This document shows positions 17,558 through 27,259 of a DNA stretch of 64,000 bases, one piece after another (within the stretch, counting starts at the first letter, position 1; the number at the start of each line of letters is the position of its first letter). The notes beneath the pieces are model-generated. The model was not told the origin of the DNA, searched no databases, and saw only the letters and a list, made by a program, of their open reading frames with translations. Both the position numbers and the translations under genes were made by a program. The stretch is from VRUE01 sp963697915 (lineage in GTDB: Bacteria > Actinomycetota > Thermoleophilia > Solirubrobacterales > 70-9), in contig OY969103.1 of assembly GCA_963697915.1 (NCBI GenBank), positions 2,356,001 through 2,420,000 of the forward strand, in the 5' to 3' direction.

Positions 17558-19049
17558 GGCCGAGCTGCGGATCGAGCCGAGCCTCGAGGAGGCGCGGGCG
17601 CTGGCCGCCGAGGGCAACGTCGTCCCGGTCCGCACGCGCTTCGTCGACGATTGCGAGACGCCGGTCTCGGCCTTCCTCAAGCTGCGCGCCGGTGAGCCCG
17701 AGGGGGCACCCTGTTTCCTGCTCGAGTCGGCCGAGCAGGGCCAGGTCGGCCGCTACTCCTTCGTCGGCGTCCGCCCTCGCTCGGTGCTGCGCTGGAGCGA
17801 CGGCGTCCTCAGCGAGAGCGGTGGCGGCGAGCGTCAGGAGGACGACCCCTACGCCGCGGTCGCCGCCTACATGGACGGCTATCGCCTCGCCCCGACCGAG
17901 GGCCTGCCGCCCTTCGCCGGCGGCGCCGTCGGCTTCTTCGGCTACGACCTGGTGCGCACGGTCGAGCCGCTCGGCGAGCCCAACCCGGACCCGCTCGGGC
18001 TGCCCGACATGGCGCTGATGATCACCGACGTGCTGCTCGTCTTCGACCACCTGCGCCACGAGCTGACAGTGATGTCCTGCGCCTTCGCCGACGACGAGGG
18101 CGGGATCGACGCCGCCTACGAGCGCGCGGTGGCGACGATCGCCGAGGTGCGGGGGAGGCTGCGCTCCGCCGTCCCGATGCCGGAGCGGCCAGCCCTCGCC
18201 GAGCCGCCCGAGTTCACCTCCAACCTCGAGCGCGAGCAGTTCGAAGCCGCGGTCGAGCGGATCGTCGAGTACGTCCATGCCGGCGACGCCTTCCAGGTCG
18301 TCCCCTCGCAGCGCTTCTCGGCGCCGGCCCCGGTCGAGGCCTTCTCGATCTACCGCGGCCTGCGCGCGGTCAACCCCTCGCCCTACATGTACTTCCTCGA
18401 GTTCGGCGACTTCCAGATCGCCGGCGCCTCGCCCGAGCCGCTGGTCAAGGTTGCCGGGCGGCGGGTCGAGACGCGGCCGATCGCCGGCACCTACCCGCGC
18501 GGCAACGACGAGGAGGAGGACCGCCGTCTCGCCGAGCGCCTCGTCAACGACGCCAAGGAGCGGGCCGAGCACGTGATGCTGGTCGACCTCGGCCGCAACG
18601 ACCTCGGCCGCGTCTGCGAGTACGGCTCGGTCAGCGTCGACGAGCTGATGGTGGTCGAGACCTACTCGCACGTCCTCCACATCGTCAGCCAGGTCTCCGG
18701 CACCCTGCGTGAGGGGGTGGGGGCGATGGACGTGCTGCGCTCGGCGCTGCCGGCCGGCACCCTCTCCGGCGCGCCCAAGGTGCGGGCGATGCAGATCATC
18801 GACGAGCTCGAGCCGGTCAAGCGCTGCTCCTACGGCGGCGCGATCGGGTACCTCGCCTGGAACGGCGACCTCGACACGGCGATCCACATCCGCACCGTCG
18901 TCGTCAAGGACGGCCAGCTTCACGCGCAGGCTGGCGGCGGCACCGTCGCCGACGCCAAGCCGGCCTACGAGTACAACGAGTCGGTCAACAAGGCGAGGGC
19001 GGTCTTCCGCGCCGTCGAGCTCGCCTGCGAGCAGCCGGACTGGCCGTGA
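17541..19049 (+). CDS. trpE: Anthranilate synthase component I
   Basis: A 502-residue chorismate-utilising enzyme that makes anthranilate with ammonia from TrpG. The N-terminal regulatory half includes CFLLESAEQGQVGRYSFVG, whose LLES motif is part of the tryptophan feedback site of TrpE. The catalytic half has VPSQRF, SPEPLVKV, RPIAGTYPRG and LSGAPKVRAMQIIDELE. It overlaps hisIE and, by 4 bases (GTGA), trpG. No leader peptide or attenuator is possible directly upstream because of the overlap with hisIE. Confidence 0.96.
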   Translation: MAVAAEAELRIEPSLEEARALAAEGNVVPVRTRFVDDCETPVSAFLKLRAGEPEGAPCFLLESAEQGQVGRYSFVGVRPRSVLRWSDGVLSESGGGERQEDDPYAAVAAYMDGYRLAPTEGLPPFAGGAVGFFGYDLVRTVEPLGEPNPDPLGLPDMALMITDVLLVFDHLRHELTVMSCAFADDEGGIDAAYERAVATIAEVRGRLRSAVPMPERPALAEPPEFTSNLEREQFEAAVERIVEYVHAGDAFQVVPSQRFSAPAPVEAFSIYRGLRAVNPSPYMYFLEFGDFQIAGASPEPLVKVAGRRVETRPIAGTYPRGNDEEEDRRLAERLVNDAKERAEHVMLVDLGRNDLGRVCEYGSVSVDELMVVETYSHVLHIVSQVSGTLREGVGAMDVLRSALPAGTLSGAPKVRAMQIIDELEPVKRCSYGGAIGYLAWNGDLDTAIHIRTVVVKDGQLHAQAGGGTVADAKPAYEYNESVNKARAVFRAVELACEQPDWP

Positions 19050-19624
19050 GCGAGCGCCTGGTGAAGGTCCTCGTCATCGACAACTACGACAGCTTCACCT
19101 ACAACCTGGTCCAGTACCTGGGCGAGCTGGGGGCGGAGGTCGACGTGGTGCGCAACGATCGCGCCACGGTCGGCGAGCTGCTCGGGCGCGGCGCCGAGCG
19201 GCTCGTCGTCTCGCCGGGGCCGTGCACGCCGGCCGAGGCCGGGATCTCGATCGAGGCGATCCGCGCCTTCGCCGAGGCGGGCACTCCGGTGCTCGGCGTC
19301 TGCCTCGGCCACCAGTCGCTGGTCGAGGCCTTCGGCGGCCGCACCGTGCAGGGCGAGCCGGTTCACGGCAAGGACGCCGAGGTCGAGCACGACGGCAAGA
19401 CGATCTTCGCCGGCCTGCCCAGTCCCCTGGTCGCCGGCCGCTACCACTCGCTGATCGCCGACCCCGACCTGCCCGACGAGCTCGAGCTCAGCGCCAGCCT
19501 CGGCGACGTGGTGATGGCCGCCCGCCACCGCGAGCTGCCCGCCGAGGGCGTCCAGTTCCACCCCGAGTCGGTGCTCACCCCACAGGGCAAGCACCTGCTT
19601 GAGAACTTTCTCGGGCAGGATTAG
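19046..19624 (+). CDS. trpG: Anthranilate synthase component II (glutamine amidotransferase)
   Basis: A 192-residue class I amidotransferase that supplies ammonia to TrpE. It shows VIDNYDSFTYNLVQYLGELG, VVSPGPCTP, the catalytic Cys in GVCLGHQ and the His/Glu pair in QFHPESVLT. The GTG at 19046 overlaps the trpE stop; a second GTG 15 bases on would start at the conserved KVLVIDNYDSF. In many bacteria this subunit also serves p-aminobenzoate synthesis, but here its place in the operon points to tryptophan. Confidence 0.95.
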   Translation: MSERLVKVLVIDNYDSFTYNLVQYLGELGAEVDVVRNDRATVGELLGRGAERLVVSPGPCTPAEAGISIEAIRAFAEAGTPVLGVCLGHQSLVEAFGGRTVQGEPVHGKDAEVEHDGKTIFAGLPSPLVAGRYHSLIADPDLPDELELSASLGDVVMAARHRELPAEGVQFHPESVLTPQGKHLLENFLGQD

Positions 19625-19629
19625 CGGCG

Positions 19630-20667
19630 ATGCCGAATGACGTGGTCACTAGGGCGATCGACGCGGTTTGCGCCGGCGACCACCTGACCGCCGACCACGC
19701 CTCGGCGGTGCTCGCCGAGATCATGGAAGGGCGCGCCGAGGAGGTGCAGACCGGTGCCTTCCTGATCGCCCTGCGGGCGAAGGGCGAGACCGTGCCCGAG
19801 CTGGTCGGCCTGGCGCGCACGATGCGCGCCCTCGCCGTCCCGGTGGCGACGACCCGCGACGATCTGGTCGACACGGCCGGGACCGGCGGCGGGCCCTCGA
19901 CCTTCAACGTCTCGACCACCGCGGCGCTGGTTGCCGCCGCCGCCGGCTGCGCCGTCGCCAAGCACGGCAACCGCTCCAACACCAGCCGCTGCGGCTCGGC
20001 CGACCTGCTCGAGGCGCTCGGCGTCGAGATCTCACTCGACCCGGACGCGGTCGGCTGCTGCATCGACGAGCTCGGCTTCGGCTTCATGTTCTCCCCCCGC
20101 CACCACGCCGCGATGGCCCACGTCGTGCCGGTGCGCAAGGCGCTCGGCGTGCGCACGATCTTCAACTTCCTCGGGCCGCTGACCAACCCGGCCGGCGCCC
20201 GGCGCCAGCTGCTCGGCGTCTCCGACCGCCATTACCAGGAGACGATCGCCGAGGCGCTGCTCGGGCTGGGCAGCGTCCGGGCCCTCGTGGTCGCCGCTGA
20301 CGACGGCCTCGACGAGCTCTCGCTCGCCTCGCGGACCAGGGTGATCGAGGTCGCCGAAGGGCGCACCGCGGAGTGGTTCGTCGAGCCCCCCGACCTCGGC
20401 CTCGCCGCCGCCGAGCTCGAGCAGGTCGCCGGCGGCAGCCCGGAGGAGAACGCCGCCGCCTCGCGCGCGGTGCTGGCTGGCGAGCCCGGCCCGCGCCGCG
20501 ACCTCGTCCTGCTCAACGCCGGCGCCGCGATCTACGTCGGCGGCCTCGCGGCCGACCTCGGCGACGGGGTCGAAAGGGCGGCGGCCGCAATCGACGCGGG
20601 CGCCGCCGCGGAGCTGCTCGCGCGGCTGGCCGAGACCACCGGGCGGCTCGCCGCCGCCCCCGGCTAG
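19630..20667 (+). CDS. trpD: Anthranilate phosphoribosyltransferase
   Basis: A 345-residue enzyme joining anthranilate to PRPP. Family signatures are clear: DTAGTGGGPSTFNVSTTAAL (the PRPP-binding glycine loop), KHGNRSNTSRCGSADLLEALG, and HHAAMAHVVPVRKALGVRTIFN, then GPLTNPA. ATG 19630 is 5 bases after trpG. The start, length and order fit a standard trp operon. Confidence 0.96.
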   Translation: MPNDVVTRAIDAVCAGDHLTADHASAVLAEIMEGRAEEVQTGAFLIALRAKGETVPELVGLARTMRALAVPVATTRDDLVDTAGTGGGPSTFNVSTTAALVAAAAGCAVAKHGNRSNTSRCGSADLLEALGVEISLDPDAVGCCIDELGFGFMFSPRHHAAMAHVVPVRKALGVRTIFNFLGPLTNPAGARRQLLGVSDRHYQETIAEALLGLGSVRALVVAADDGLDELSLASRTRVIEVAEGRTAEWFVEPPDLGLAAAELEQVAGGSPEENAAASRAVLAGEPGPRRDLVLLNAGAAIYVGGLAADLGDGVERAAAAIDAGAAAELLARLAETTGRLAAAPG

Positions 20668-20698
20668 GCCGGCGGACCGACTAGGCTTCGTCTCTCTC

Positions 20699-21505
20699 GT
20701 GGGAATGATCGAGCAGCTGATCGCCGCGGCGCGCGACGGGGTCGAGGAGCGCCGTGCCCAGACGCCCCAGGCGGACCTCGAGTCGCGGCTCACCGGCCGC
20801 GGCGAGGACCGGCCCTTCAGCGAGGCGCTGGTCCGGCCCGGGTTCTCGGTGATCGCCGAGTTCAAGCGGCGCTCGCCCAGCGCCGGCGCGATCTCCGAAG
20901 CCACCACCGTGCCCGAGCAGGTCGGCGCCTACGAGCGCGGCGGTGCCGCCGCGCTCTCGGTCCTCACCGACGAGCGCCACTTCGGCGGCTCGCTCGAGGA
21001 CCTGCGCGCCGCCCGCGCCGCCTGCGGCCTGCCGATCCTGCGCAAGGACTTCATCGTCGACCCCTACCAGCTCTTCGAGGCGGCGGTCTACGGTGCCGAC
21101 GCGGTGCTGCTGATCGTCCGCGCGCTCGACGACGAGGCGCTGCGCGAGATGCAGCAGATCGCCCGCGGACTCGACCTCGACTGCCTGGTCGAGGTCCACG
21201 ACGGCGAGGAGCTGGAGCGGGCGCTGCGGCTCGACGCCGAGGCGATCGGGATCAACAACCGCAACCTCGACAGCGGCGTCGTCGACGTCGCCACCACCTA
21301 CGAGCTGATGCCCGACGTCCCCGCCGGCAAGACGGTCGTCGCCGAGAGCGGCATCTCCAGCCGCGCCGAGCTCGAGGAGCTCGAGCGGGTCGGGGTCGAC
21401 GCCGTCCTGATCGGCTCGGCGCTGATGGTCGCGCCCGACCCGGAGGCGCTGACCCGGGAGCTGACCGGCGCCGACGAGGGCACCCGCGAGCATCAGCTTC
21501 CCTAG
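20699..21505 (+). CDS. trpC: Indole-3-glycerol-phosphate synthase
   Basis: A 268-residue TIM-barrel enzyme. It has VIAEFKRRSPSAG (catalytic Lys), LSVLTDERHFGGSLEDL, LRKDFIVDPYQ, IGINNRNLD and VAESGISSRAEL. The start is GTG 20699 or ATG 20705. A TAGGCT 11 bases before the GTG could be a weak internal -10 box in the 31-base gap after trpD. The htrA-like gene comes 49 bases later. Confidence 0.95.
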   Translation: MGMIEQLIAAARDGVEERRAQTPQADLESRLTGRGEDRPFSEALVRPGFSVIAEFKRRSPSAGAISEATTVPEQVGAYERGGAAALSVLTDERHFGGSLEDLRAARAACGLPILRKDFIVDPYQLFEAAVYGADAVLLIVRALDDEALREMQQIARGLDLDCLVEVHDGEELERALRLDAEAIGINNRNLDSGVVDVATTYELMPDVPAGKTVVAESGISSRAELEELERVGVDAVLIGSALMVAPDPEALTRELTGADEGTREHQLP

Positions 21506-21554
21506 ATCTAACTTTTAGAAGCGCTTTGGGAAGCACCCCCATGATTGGTTTCGC

Positions 21555-22793
21555 ATGAGGCGTTTCCTTCGTACTCCTTTCGGTTCGGCCCTGCTGGGGG
21601 GCACCGTCGTCGGCGCCCTCTTCGTCCTCGCCATCGCTGCTGGATGGATCGAGGCCGAGGGGGGCGGCGACGGCACCACCACCGTCGCGTCGACCGCGGC
21701 GCTGGCCGCTCCGGTGGCCAACCGGGTGAGTGACGATGAGGCGGCCAGCACGATCGGCGAGATCTACCGCCGCGACGGCCGCGGGGTCGCCTTCATCAGC
21801 GCCTCCGGGATGGGCGGCGGGCCCTCGCTCGGCGGCCCGTTCGGCCAGCCGGAAAGCGATGGGACGGCTACCGGCTCGGGCTTCCTGATCGACACCGAGG
21901 GTCACGTCGTCACCAACAGCCACGTCGTCGACGGCGCCGAGGAAGTCTCGGTGACGCTGGGTGCCGAAGACACCTCCTACGAAGCCGAGATCGTCGGCAC
22001 CGACCCGGCGACCGACGTCGCCCTGCTCAAGATCGACGCCCCTGCCGACCGTCTGCACCCGCTTGCCCTGGGCGACTCCACCGACATCGAAGTCGGCGAC
22101 CCCGTGGTCGCGATCGGCAACCCCTTCGGCCTCGACCGCACTGTCACCGCCGGGATCGTCTCGGCCCTGCAGCGCCAGATCCAGGCCCCCAACGGCTTCT
22201 CCATCTCGCACGTGATCCAGACCGACGCGGCGATCAACCCGGGCAACTCGGGTGGGCCGCTGATCAACGCCGCGGGTGAGGTGATCGGGATCAACTCGCA
22301 GATCCAGACCGGCGGCAGCAGCGGCAACGTCGGCATCGGCTTCGCCGTGCCGATCAACACCGCCCGCGACGTGGTCGGCCAGCTGCAGGAGGACGGCTCG
22401 GTCGAGCACGCCTTCCTCGGCATCAGCGGCGGCAGCATCACCCCCGACCTGGCCCGCACGCTGCGGCTGCCGGTCGACGAGGGGGTCCTGATCAGCGAAG
22501 TCGTCGAGGGCGGCCCCGCCGACCAGGCCGGGGTCAAGGGCGGCGACTCGACCGCGACCGTCGAAGGGGCCAGCATCAAGGTCGGCGGCGACATCGTCGT
22601 CGCCATCGACGGCAAGCCGGTGACCGAGATGGAAGAGGTGATCAACGCGGTCAACGGCGCCGAAGCGGGCGACGAGATGGAGCTGACCGTGCGTCGCGGC
22701 GACGCCGAGAAGACCCTCACCGTCACCCTCGGGGAGCGGCCGGCGACGGCCGAAGGCTCGCAGCCCGAAGCCGAAGGCCCGCCCTCGGAATAG
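21555..22793 (+). CDS. HtrA/DegP-like S1C serine protease with PDZ domain
   Basis: A 412-residue membrane-anchored protease. One N-terminal membrane helix (about 11-29) and an Ala/Gly/Thr linker lead to the trypsin-like domain with a complete triad: His in TNSHVV, Asp in ATDVALLKID and Ser in GNSGGPL. A PDZ domain follows (about 295-395), with an extra loop after GVKGGD. These proteases act outside the membrane in protein quality control. Its position is odd: it splits the tryptophan operon between trpC and trpF. The 49-base gap before it holds several AT-rich stretches but no clear promoter or SD. Codon use matches its neighbours. Confidence 0.92.
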   Translation: MRRFLRTPFGSALLGGTVVGALFVLAIAAGWIEAEGGGDGTTTVASTAALAAPVANRVSDDEAASTIGEIYRRDGRGVAFISASGMGGGPSLGGPFGQPESDGTATGSGFLIDTEGHVVTNSHVVDGAEEVSVTLGAEDTSYEAEIVGTDPATDVALLKIDAPADRLHPLALGDSTDIEVGDPVVAIGNPFGLDRTVTAGIVSALQRQIQAPNGFSISHVIQTDAAINPGNSGGPLINAAGEVIGINSQIQTGGSSGNVGIGFAVPINTARDVVGQLQEDGSVEHAFLGISGGSITPDLARTLRLPVDEGVLISEVVEGGPADQAGVKGGDSTATVEGASIKVGGDIVVAIDGKPVTEMEEVINAVNGAEAGDEMELTVRRGDAEKTLTVTLGERPATAEGSQPEAEGPPSE

Positions 22794-22806
22794 ACCTCGG
22801 CTCGCG

Positions 22807-22812
22807 TACGCT
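22807..22812 (+). promoter_or_regulatory. -10 box for trpF, leaderless arrangement
   Basis: TACGCT ends exactly 6 bases before GTG 22819, in the 25-base gap after the protease gene. It suggests that trpFBA has its own leaderless promoter. Confidence 0.6.
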
Positions 22813-22818
22813 GGGGTA

Positions 22819-23459
22819 GTGCGGGTCAAGATCTGCGGCATCACCAATCTCGACGACGCGGCCGAGGCCGTGCGTCTCGGCGCCTGGGCGATCGGGCTGA
22901 TCCACTTCGCCGAGAGCCCTCGGGCCGTGGAGCCGGCCGAGGCAGGCCGGATCGCGGCGGCCTTCCGGCGCAAGTGCGAGCTGGTCGGCGTCTTCGTCAA
23001 CCCCGAGCTCGACGAGGTAGCGCGGGCGGTCGAGGACACGGGGCTGACGATGGTCCAGCTGAACGGCGAAGAGGGCCCCTCCTTCTGCGCCGAGGTCGCG
23101 CGCAAAGCCGGGGTCAAGGTGATCAAGGCTGTGCACGTCTCCAGCGCCGCCGACATCCACGCGGCCGAGGCCTTCCGCACCGACTTCCACCTCTTCGACA
23201 AGCGCGGCAAAGGCCTCTGGGGCGGCAGCGGCGAGTCCTTCGACTGGGGCCTGCTGCGCGCACACCGCTCCGGCGTCCCGGCGATCGTCGCCGGCGGCCT
23301 GCGGCCCGAGAACGTCGCCGAGGCGATCGCCGTCACCCGCCCCTACGCGGTCGACGTCGCCAGCGGCGTCGAGGCCGCCCCGGGTCGCAAGGACCACGCC
23401 GCGCTCACCGCCTTCTTCGAGGCCGCCCAGGCCGGGCAGTCGTCTAGCGTTAGCCAGCC

Positions 23460-23463
<4 letters not shown>
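22819..23463 (+). CDS. trpF: Phosphoribosylanthranilate isomerase
   Basis: A 214-residue TIM barrel carrying out the Amadori rearrangement in tryptophan synthesis. It has VKICGITNLDDA with the catalytic Cys, GLIHFAESPRAV, VQLNGEEG and FDKRGKGLWGGSGESFDW containing the catalytic Asp, then AGGLRPENVAEAI and VDVASGVEAAPGRKDH. It starts with GTG and overlaps trpB by 4 bases (ATGA). Confidence 0.95.
23445..23450 (+). promoter_or_regulatory. Possible internal -10 box for trpB
   Basis: TAGCGT lies 9 bases before ATG 23460, inside the 3' end of trpF. The spacing is slightly longer than in the stronger leaderless cases, so this is tentative. Confidence 0.3.
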
Positions 23464-24620
<1,157 letters not shown>

Positions 24621-24638
<18 letters not shown>

Positions 24639-24690
24639 CTCGTCCGAGCAACAGCGGGGAGGCTCTGCCGAGTCACCCCCCGGCTCCCTC
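24621..24690. repeat. Palindromic element, core family C, copy 2 (trpB/trpA junction)
   Basis: Perfect 22-base arms at 24621-24642 and 24669-24690 enclose a 26-base core that is the reverse complement, with 24 of 26 identical, of the core in prmA (12732-12789). The arms are unrelated to those in prmA. The left arm holds the trpB stop and the trpA GTG, plus a GAGGGAG purine run that could act as a ribosome-binding site. Confidence 0.85.
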
Positions 24691-25522
24691 GTCAGTGGAG
24701 GCCGCCAACCCCACGACGGTTGTCGGTGACGAACGCATAGCCCGTGCCTTTCAGCTTGCTGAGAGGGAGGGCCGGGCGGCGCTGATGCCGTACATGATGG
24801 CCGGTTTCCCCGATCGCGAGACCGGCCTGGCGGTCGCCGCCGCCTACGCCGACTCCGGCGCCGACCTGGTCGAGCTCGGCGTGCCTTTCTCGGACCCGCT
24901 CGCCGACGGGCCGACGATCCACGCCGCCGCGACGGCGGCGCTCGCCGCCGGGGCGACGCTGGAGACCGCGCTCGAGGTCTGCGAGGCGATCTCCGACCGG
25001 GTCCCGGTCGTGCTGATGGCCTACACGAACATGATCCTGGCCCAGGGAGGGGCAGCCGAGTTCGCCGGCCGCGCCGCGGCGGCGGGCGCCGCCGGGGCGA
25101 TCGTCCCCGACCTGCCGCTCGACGAGGCGACGGAGGTGCGCGAGGCGCTCACCGCCGTCGGCCTGGCGCTGGTCCCACTGCTCGCCCCGACCACGCCGCC
25201 CGAGCGCCGCGCCCGCATCTGCGCCGCCGCCCGCGGCTTCGTCTACCTCGTCTCCACGGTCGGAACGACGGGTGAGCGCGCCGAGCTGCCCCCCGGCCTC
25301 GCCGACCTCGTCGCGGCGACCAAGGCCGAGGCCGAGGTGCCGGTCGCGGTCGGCTTCGGGATCGGCACCGCCGAGCAGGCGGCGCGGGTGGGGGAGATCG
25401 CCGACGGCGTCATCGTCGGCAGCCGCCTGGTGCGGGCGGCCGGCGAGGCCGGCTCGGTCCCCGCCGCGGCGGGGGCGGTCGGCGAGTTCCTGCGTGAGGC
25501 GCGCGCCGCGCTCGGCGGCTGA
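24635..25522 (+). CDS. trpA: Tryptophan synthase alpha subunit
   Basis: A 295-residue TIM barrel from this start. The conserved part begins near IARAFQLAEREGRAALMPYM (about residue 35), followed by GADLVELGVPFSDPLADGPT with the catalytic Glu, the catalytic-region Asp in VPDLPLDEA, and STVGTTGERAELP with GFGIG and VIVGSRLV. GTG 24635 gives the GTGA overlap seen elsewhere in the window, but it lies inside a palindromic element that then encodes the first ~19 residues, unlike any TrpA. GTG 24695, just after the element, is the alternative start. Confidence 0.93.
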
Positions 25523-25560
25523 GCCTGCGGACCGGCGCTTCCTCTAGGATCAGCGCCGCA

Positions 25561-25710
25561 ATGGGAATGGTCGTAACGCTCTTCCTGGCCCTCGCCGCGA
25601 TGACGGTCTCCTACGCCCTCGGGCAGGGCGGCCCGGTCGCCGGCATGGTCTTCGCCACCGTGCTGCTGATCGGCGCGGTGCTGCGGGTCTTCGTTCCAAG
25701 GCCCGAATAA
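25561..25710 (+). CDS. Small two-helix membrane protein (49 residues)
   Basis: A short gene between trpA and the phosphofructokinase gene. The product starts MGMVVTLFLALAAM and has two hydrophobic helices (about residues 3-18 and 24-43) joined by a GQGG turn, ending VFVPRPE. A TAGGAT box lies 10 bases before the ATG. Coding is supported by strong G/C bias at third positions, a clean start and stop, and the good fit between its neighbours. It has no recognisable family; the function is unknown. Confidence 0.6.
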   Translation: MGMVVTLFLALAAMTVSYALGQGGPVAGMVFATVLLIGAVLRVFVPRPE

Positions 25711-25727
25711 CTCCCCCTGCGCCGGGG

Positions 25728-25733
25728 TAATCT
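25728..25733 (+). promoter_or_regulatory. -10 box for the phosphofructokinase gene, leaderless arrangement
   Basis: TAATCT ends exactly 6 bases before ATG 25740, in the 29-base gap after the small membrane protein gene. Confidence 0.65.
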
Positions 25734-25739
25734 CCGCTC

Positions 25740-26768
25740 ATGCGGATCGGGGTGCTCACCGGCGGAGGCGATTGCCCCGGGCTCAACGCCGTGATCCGTG
25801 CCGTGGTCCGCAAGGGCGTCGAAGTCATGGGCCACGAGTTCGTCGGCTACCGCGACGGCTGGCGCGGGCCGCTGGAGCGCGACAGCCGGCCGCTCGGCGT
25901 GCCCGAGGTGCGCGGGATCCTGCCGCGTGGGGGGACGATCCTCGGCTCCTCGCGCACCAACCCGTTCAAGCAAGACGGCGGCGCCGAGGGGATCGTCACC
26001 GGCCTCGAGGCCGATGGCGTCGAGGGCCTGATCGCGATCGGCGGCGAGGACACGCTCGGGGTCGCCGTCCGCCTTCACGCCGAGCACGGCGTCCAGGTCG
26101 TCGGCGTGCCGAAGACGATCGACAACGACCTCTCCGCCACCGACTACACCTTCGGCTTCGACACCGCGGTCAACATCGCGATGGAGGCGATCGACCGCCT
26201 GCACACGACGGCGGACAGCCACCACCGCGTGCTGATCGTCGAGGTGATGGGTCGCCACGCGGGTTGGATCGCCTTCCACGCCGGGCTCGCGGGCGGCGCC
26301 AACGTGATCCTCATCCCCGAGCAGCCGTTCGACCTGGAGCGCGTCTGCGAGCTGGTCGGCCGCCGCCTCGAGGCGCGCTTCGCGCCGATCGTCGTCGTCT
26401 CCGAGGGCGCCCAGCCGGTCGGCGGCATGCCCGAGACCCAGGACAAGGGGCTCGACGCCTTCGGCCACGTGCGGCTCGGCGGCATCGCCCACTGGCTCGA
26501 GGGGGAGATCGAGTCGCGCACCGGCAAGGAGACGCGGGCGACCGTGCTCGGCCACGTCCAGCGCGGCGGCACGCCGACGGCCTTCGACCGGGTGCTCGCC
26601 ACTCGCTTCGGGTTGCACGCCATTGACGCGGTCGAGGCTGGGAAGTGGGGGACGATGACGGCGCTGCGGGGGACCGGGATCGAGCTGGTGCGGATCAGTG
26701 AGGCGACGGCGGAGTTGAAGACGGTGCCGAGGGAGCTCTATGAAGAGGCCGAGGTGTTCTTTGGGTAG
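25740..26768 (+). CDS. 6-phosphofructokinase, predicted pyrophosphate-dependent type
   Basis: A 342-residue PfkA-family enzyme phosphorylating fructose 6-phosphate. It has GVLTGGGDCPGLNAVIRAVV, the catalytic PKTIDNDL, and MGRHAGWIAFHAGLAGGAN. At the phosphoryl-donor site the sequence is GGED with Asp104 (ATP enzymes have Gly), and VPKTIDND places a Lys at 125 where classical ATP enzymes have Gly. The Asp104/Lys124 pair is the known marker of PPi-dependent enzymes such as that of Amycolatopsis, so I predict PPi use. The last 29 bases overlap the next gene. Confidence 0.9.
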   Translation: MRIGVLTGGGDCPGLNAVIRAVVRKGVEVMGHEFVGYRDGWRGPLERDSRPLGVPEVRGILPRGGTILGSSRTNPFKQDGGAEGIVTGLEADGVEGLIAIGGEDTLGVAVRLHAEHGVQVVGVPKTIDNDLSATDYTFGFDTAVNIAMEAIDRLHTTADSHHRVLIVEVMGRHAGWIAFHAGLAGGANVILIPEQPFDLERVCELVGRRLEARFAPIVVVSEGAQPVGGMPETQDKGLDAFGHVRLGGIAHWLEGEIESRTGKETRATVLGHVQRGGTPTAFDRVLATRFGLHAIDAVEAGKWGTMTALRGTGIELVRISEATAELKTVPRELYEEAEVFFG

Positions 26769-27237
26769 GGGGGCCTCCACGCGAACGGCGATCACCTCCG
26801 CCGCCCTGGCTGGCTTGCTGGTGGTTGCCGGGTGTGGGAAGGGTGCGAGCGTGGCTGAGAATGCGACCGTCACTGCCTATGTCGCGGCGCCGCTGTGCGC
26901 GGAAGCTGAGGGGGAGGCTGCGAAAGCAGGTGACAGGGCTGGGGAGCTGCGGGTGCGGGTCGTGTGTCTGCCCGCTGTCGAAAGGGATGGGCGGTTGGAT
27001 TTGGCCCAGATCGGCGCCAACGCTCGGCGGGCGATTCAGGACTCGTCTGCGGTCGGCTACATCGGCGAGGCGACCCGGGCAGCCACCCGCTTCTCGGAGA
27101 CGATCCTCGTAGAAGCCGAGGTCGCCCAGCTGTCTGGCCCTAACGGCGCGGCCGCCATGGATCAGCTCCTCGAGGCCATCGACGGGGCTCCCAGCGGGAC
27201 CAACCCCCGCCAGCCCGTTTACGAGTCCCTCGGCTGA
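26740..27237 (+). CDS. Short lipoprotein resembling part of a type-1 periplasmic binding protein
   Basis: A 165-residue predicted lipoprotein. A basic N-terminus and hydrophobic segment end in a lipobox (LLVVAGC, Cys near residue 32). The mature part, with SSAVGYIGEATRAATRF and ILVEAEVAQLSGPNG, resembles the first lobe of branched-chain amino-acid binding proteins (YIGD...ILNEAGIPQ), but the protein is less than half their length and jumps to a C-terminal-like helix (MDQLLEAI). It may be an internally deleted binding protein or a small family of its own. ATG 26740 overlaps pfkA by 29 bases; TTG 26761 is an alternative. Third-position G/C is lower than in its neighbours. Confidence 0.55.
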   Translation: MKRPRCSLGRGASTRTAITSAALAGLLVVAGCGKGASVAENATVTAYVAAPLCAEAEGEAAKAGDRAGELRVRVVCLPAVERDGRLDLAQIGANARRAIQDSSAVGYIGEATRAATRFSETILVEAEVAQLSGPNGAAAMDQLLEAIDGAPSGTNPRQPVYESLG

Positions 27238-27259
27238 AGCCTGGATGACGCCGCCAGGG

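Noticed and set aside
16937..17560. Tryptophan leader peptide or attenuator before trpE
   Set aside because: trpE overlaps hisIE by 17 bases, leaving no leader region, and no Trp-rich short frame is present before hisIE.
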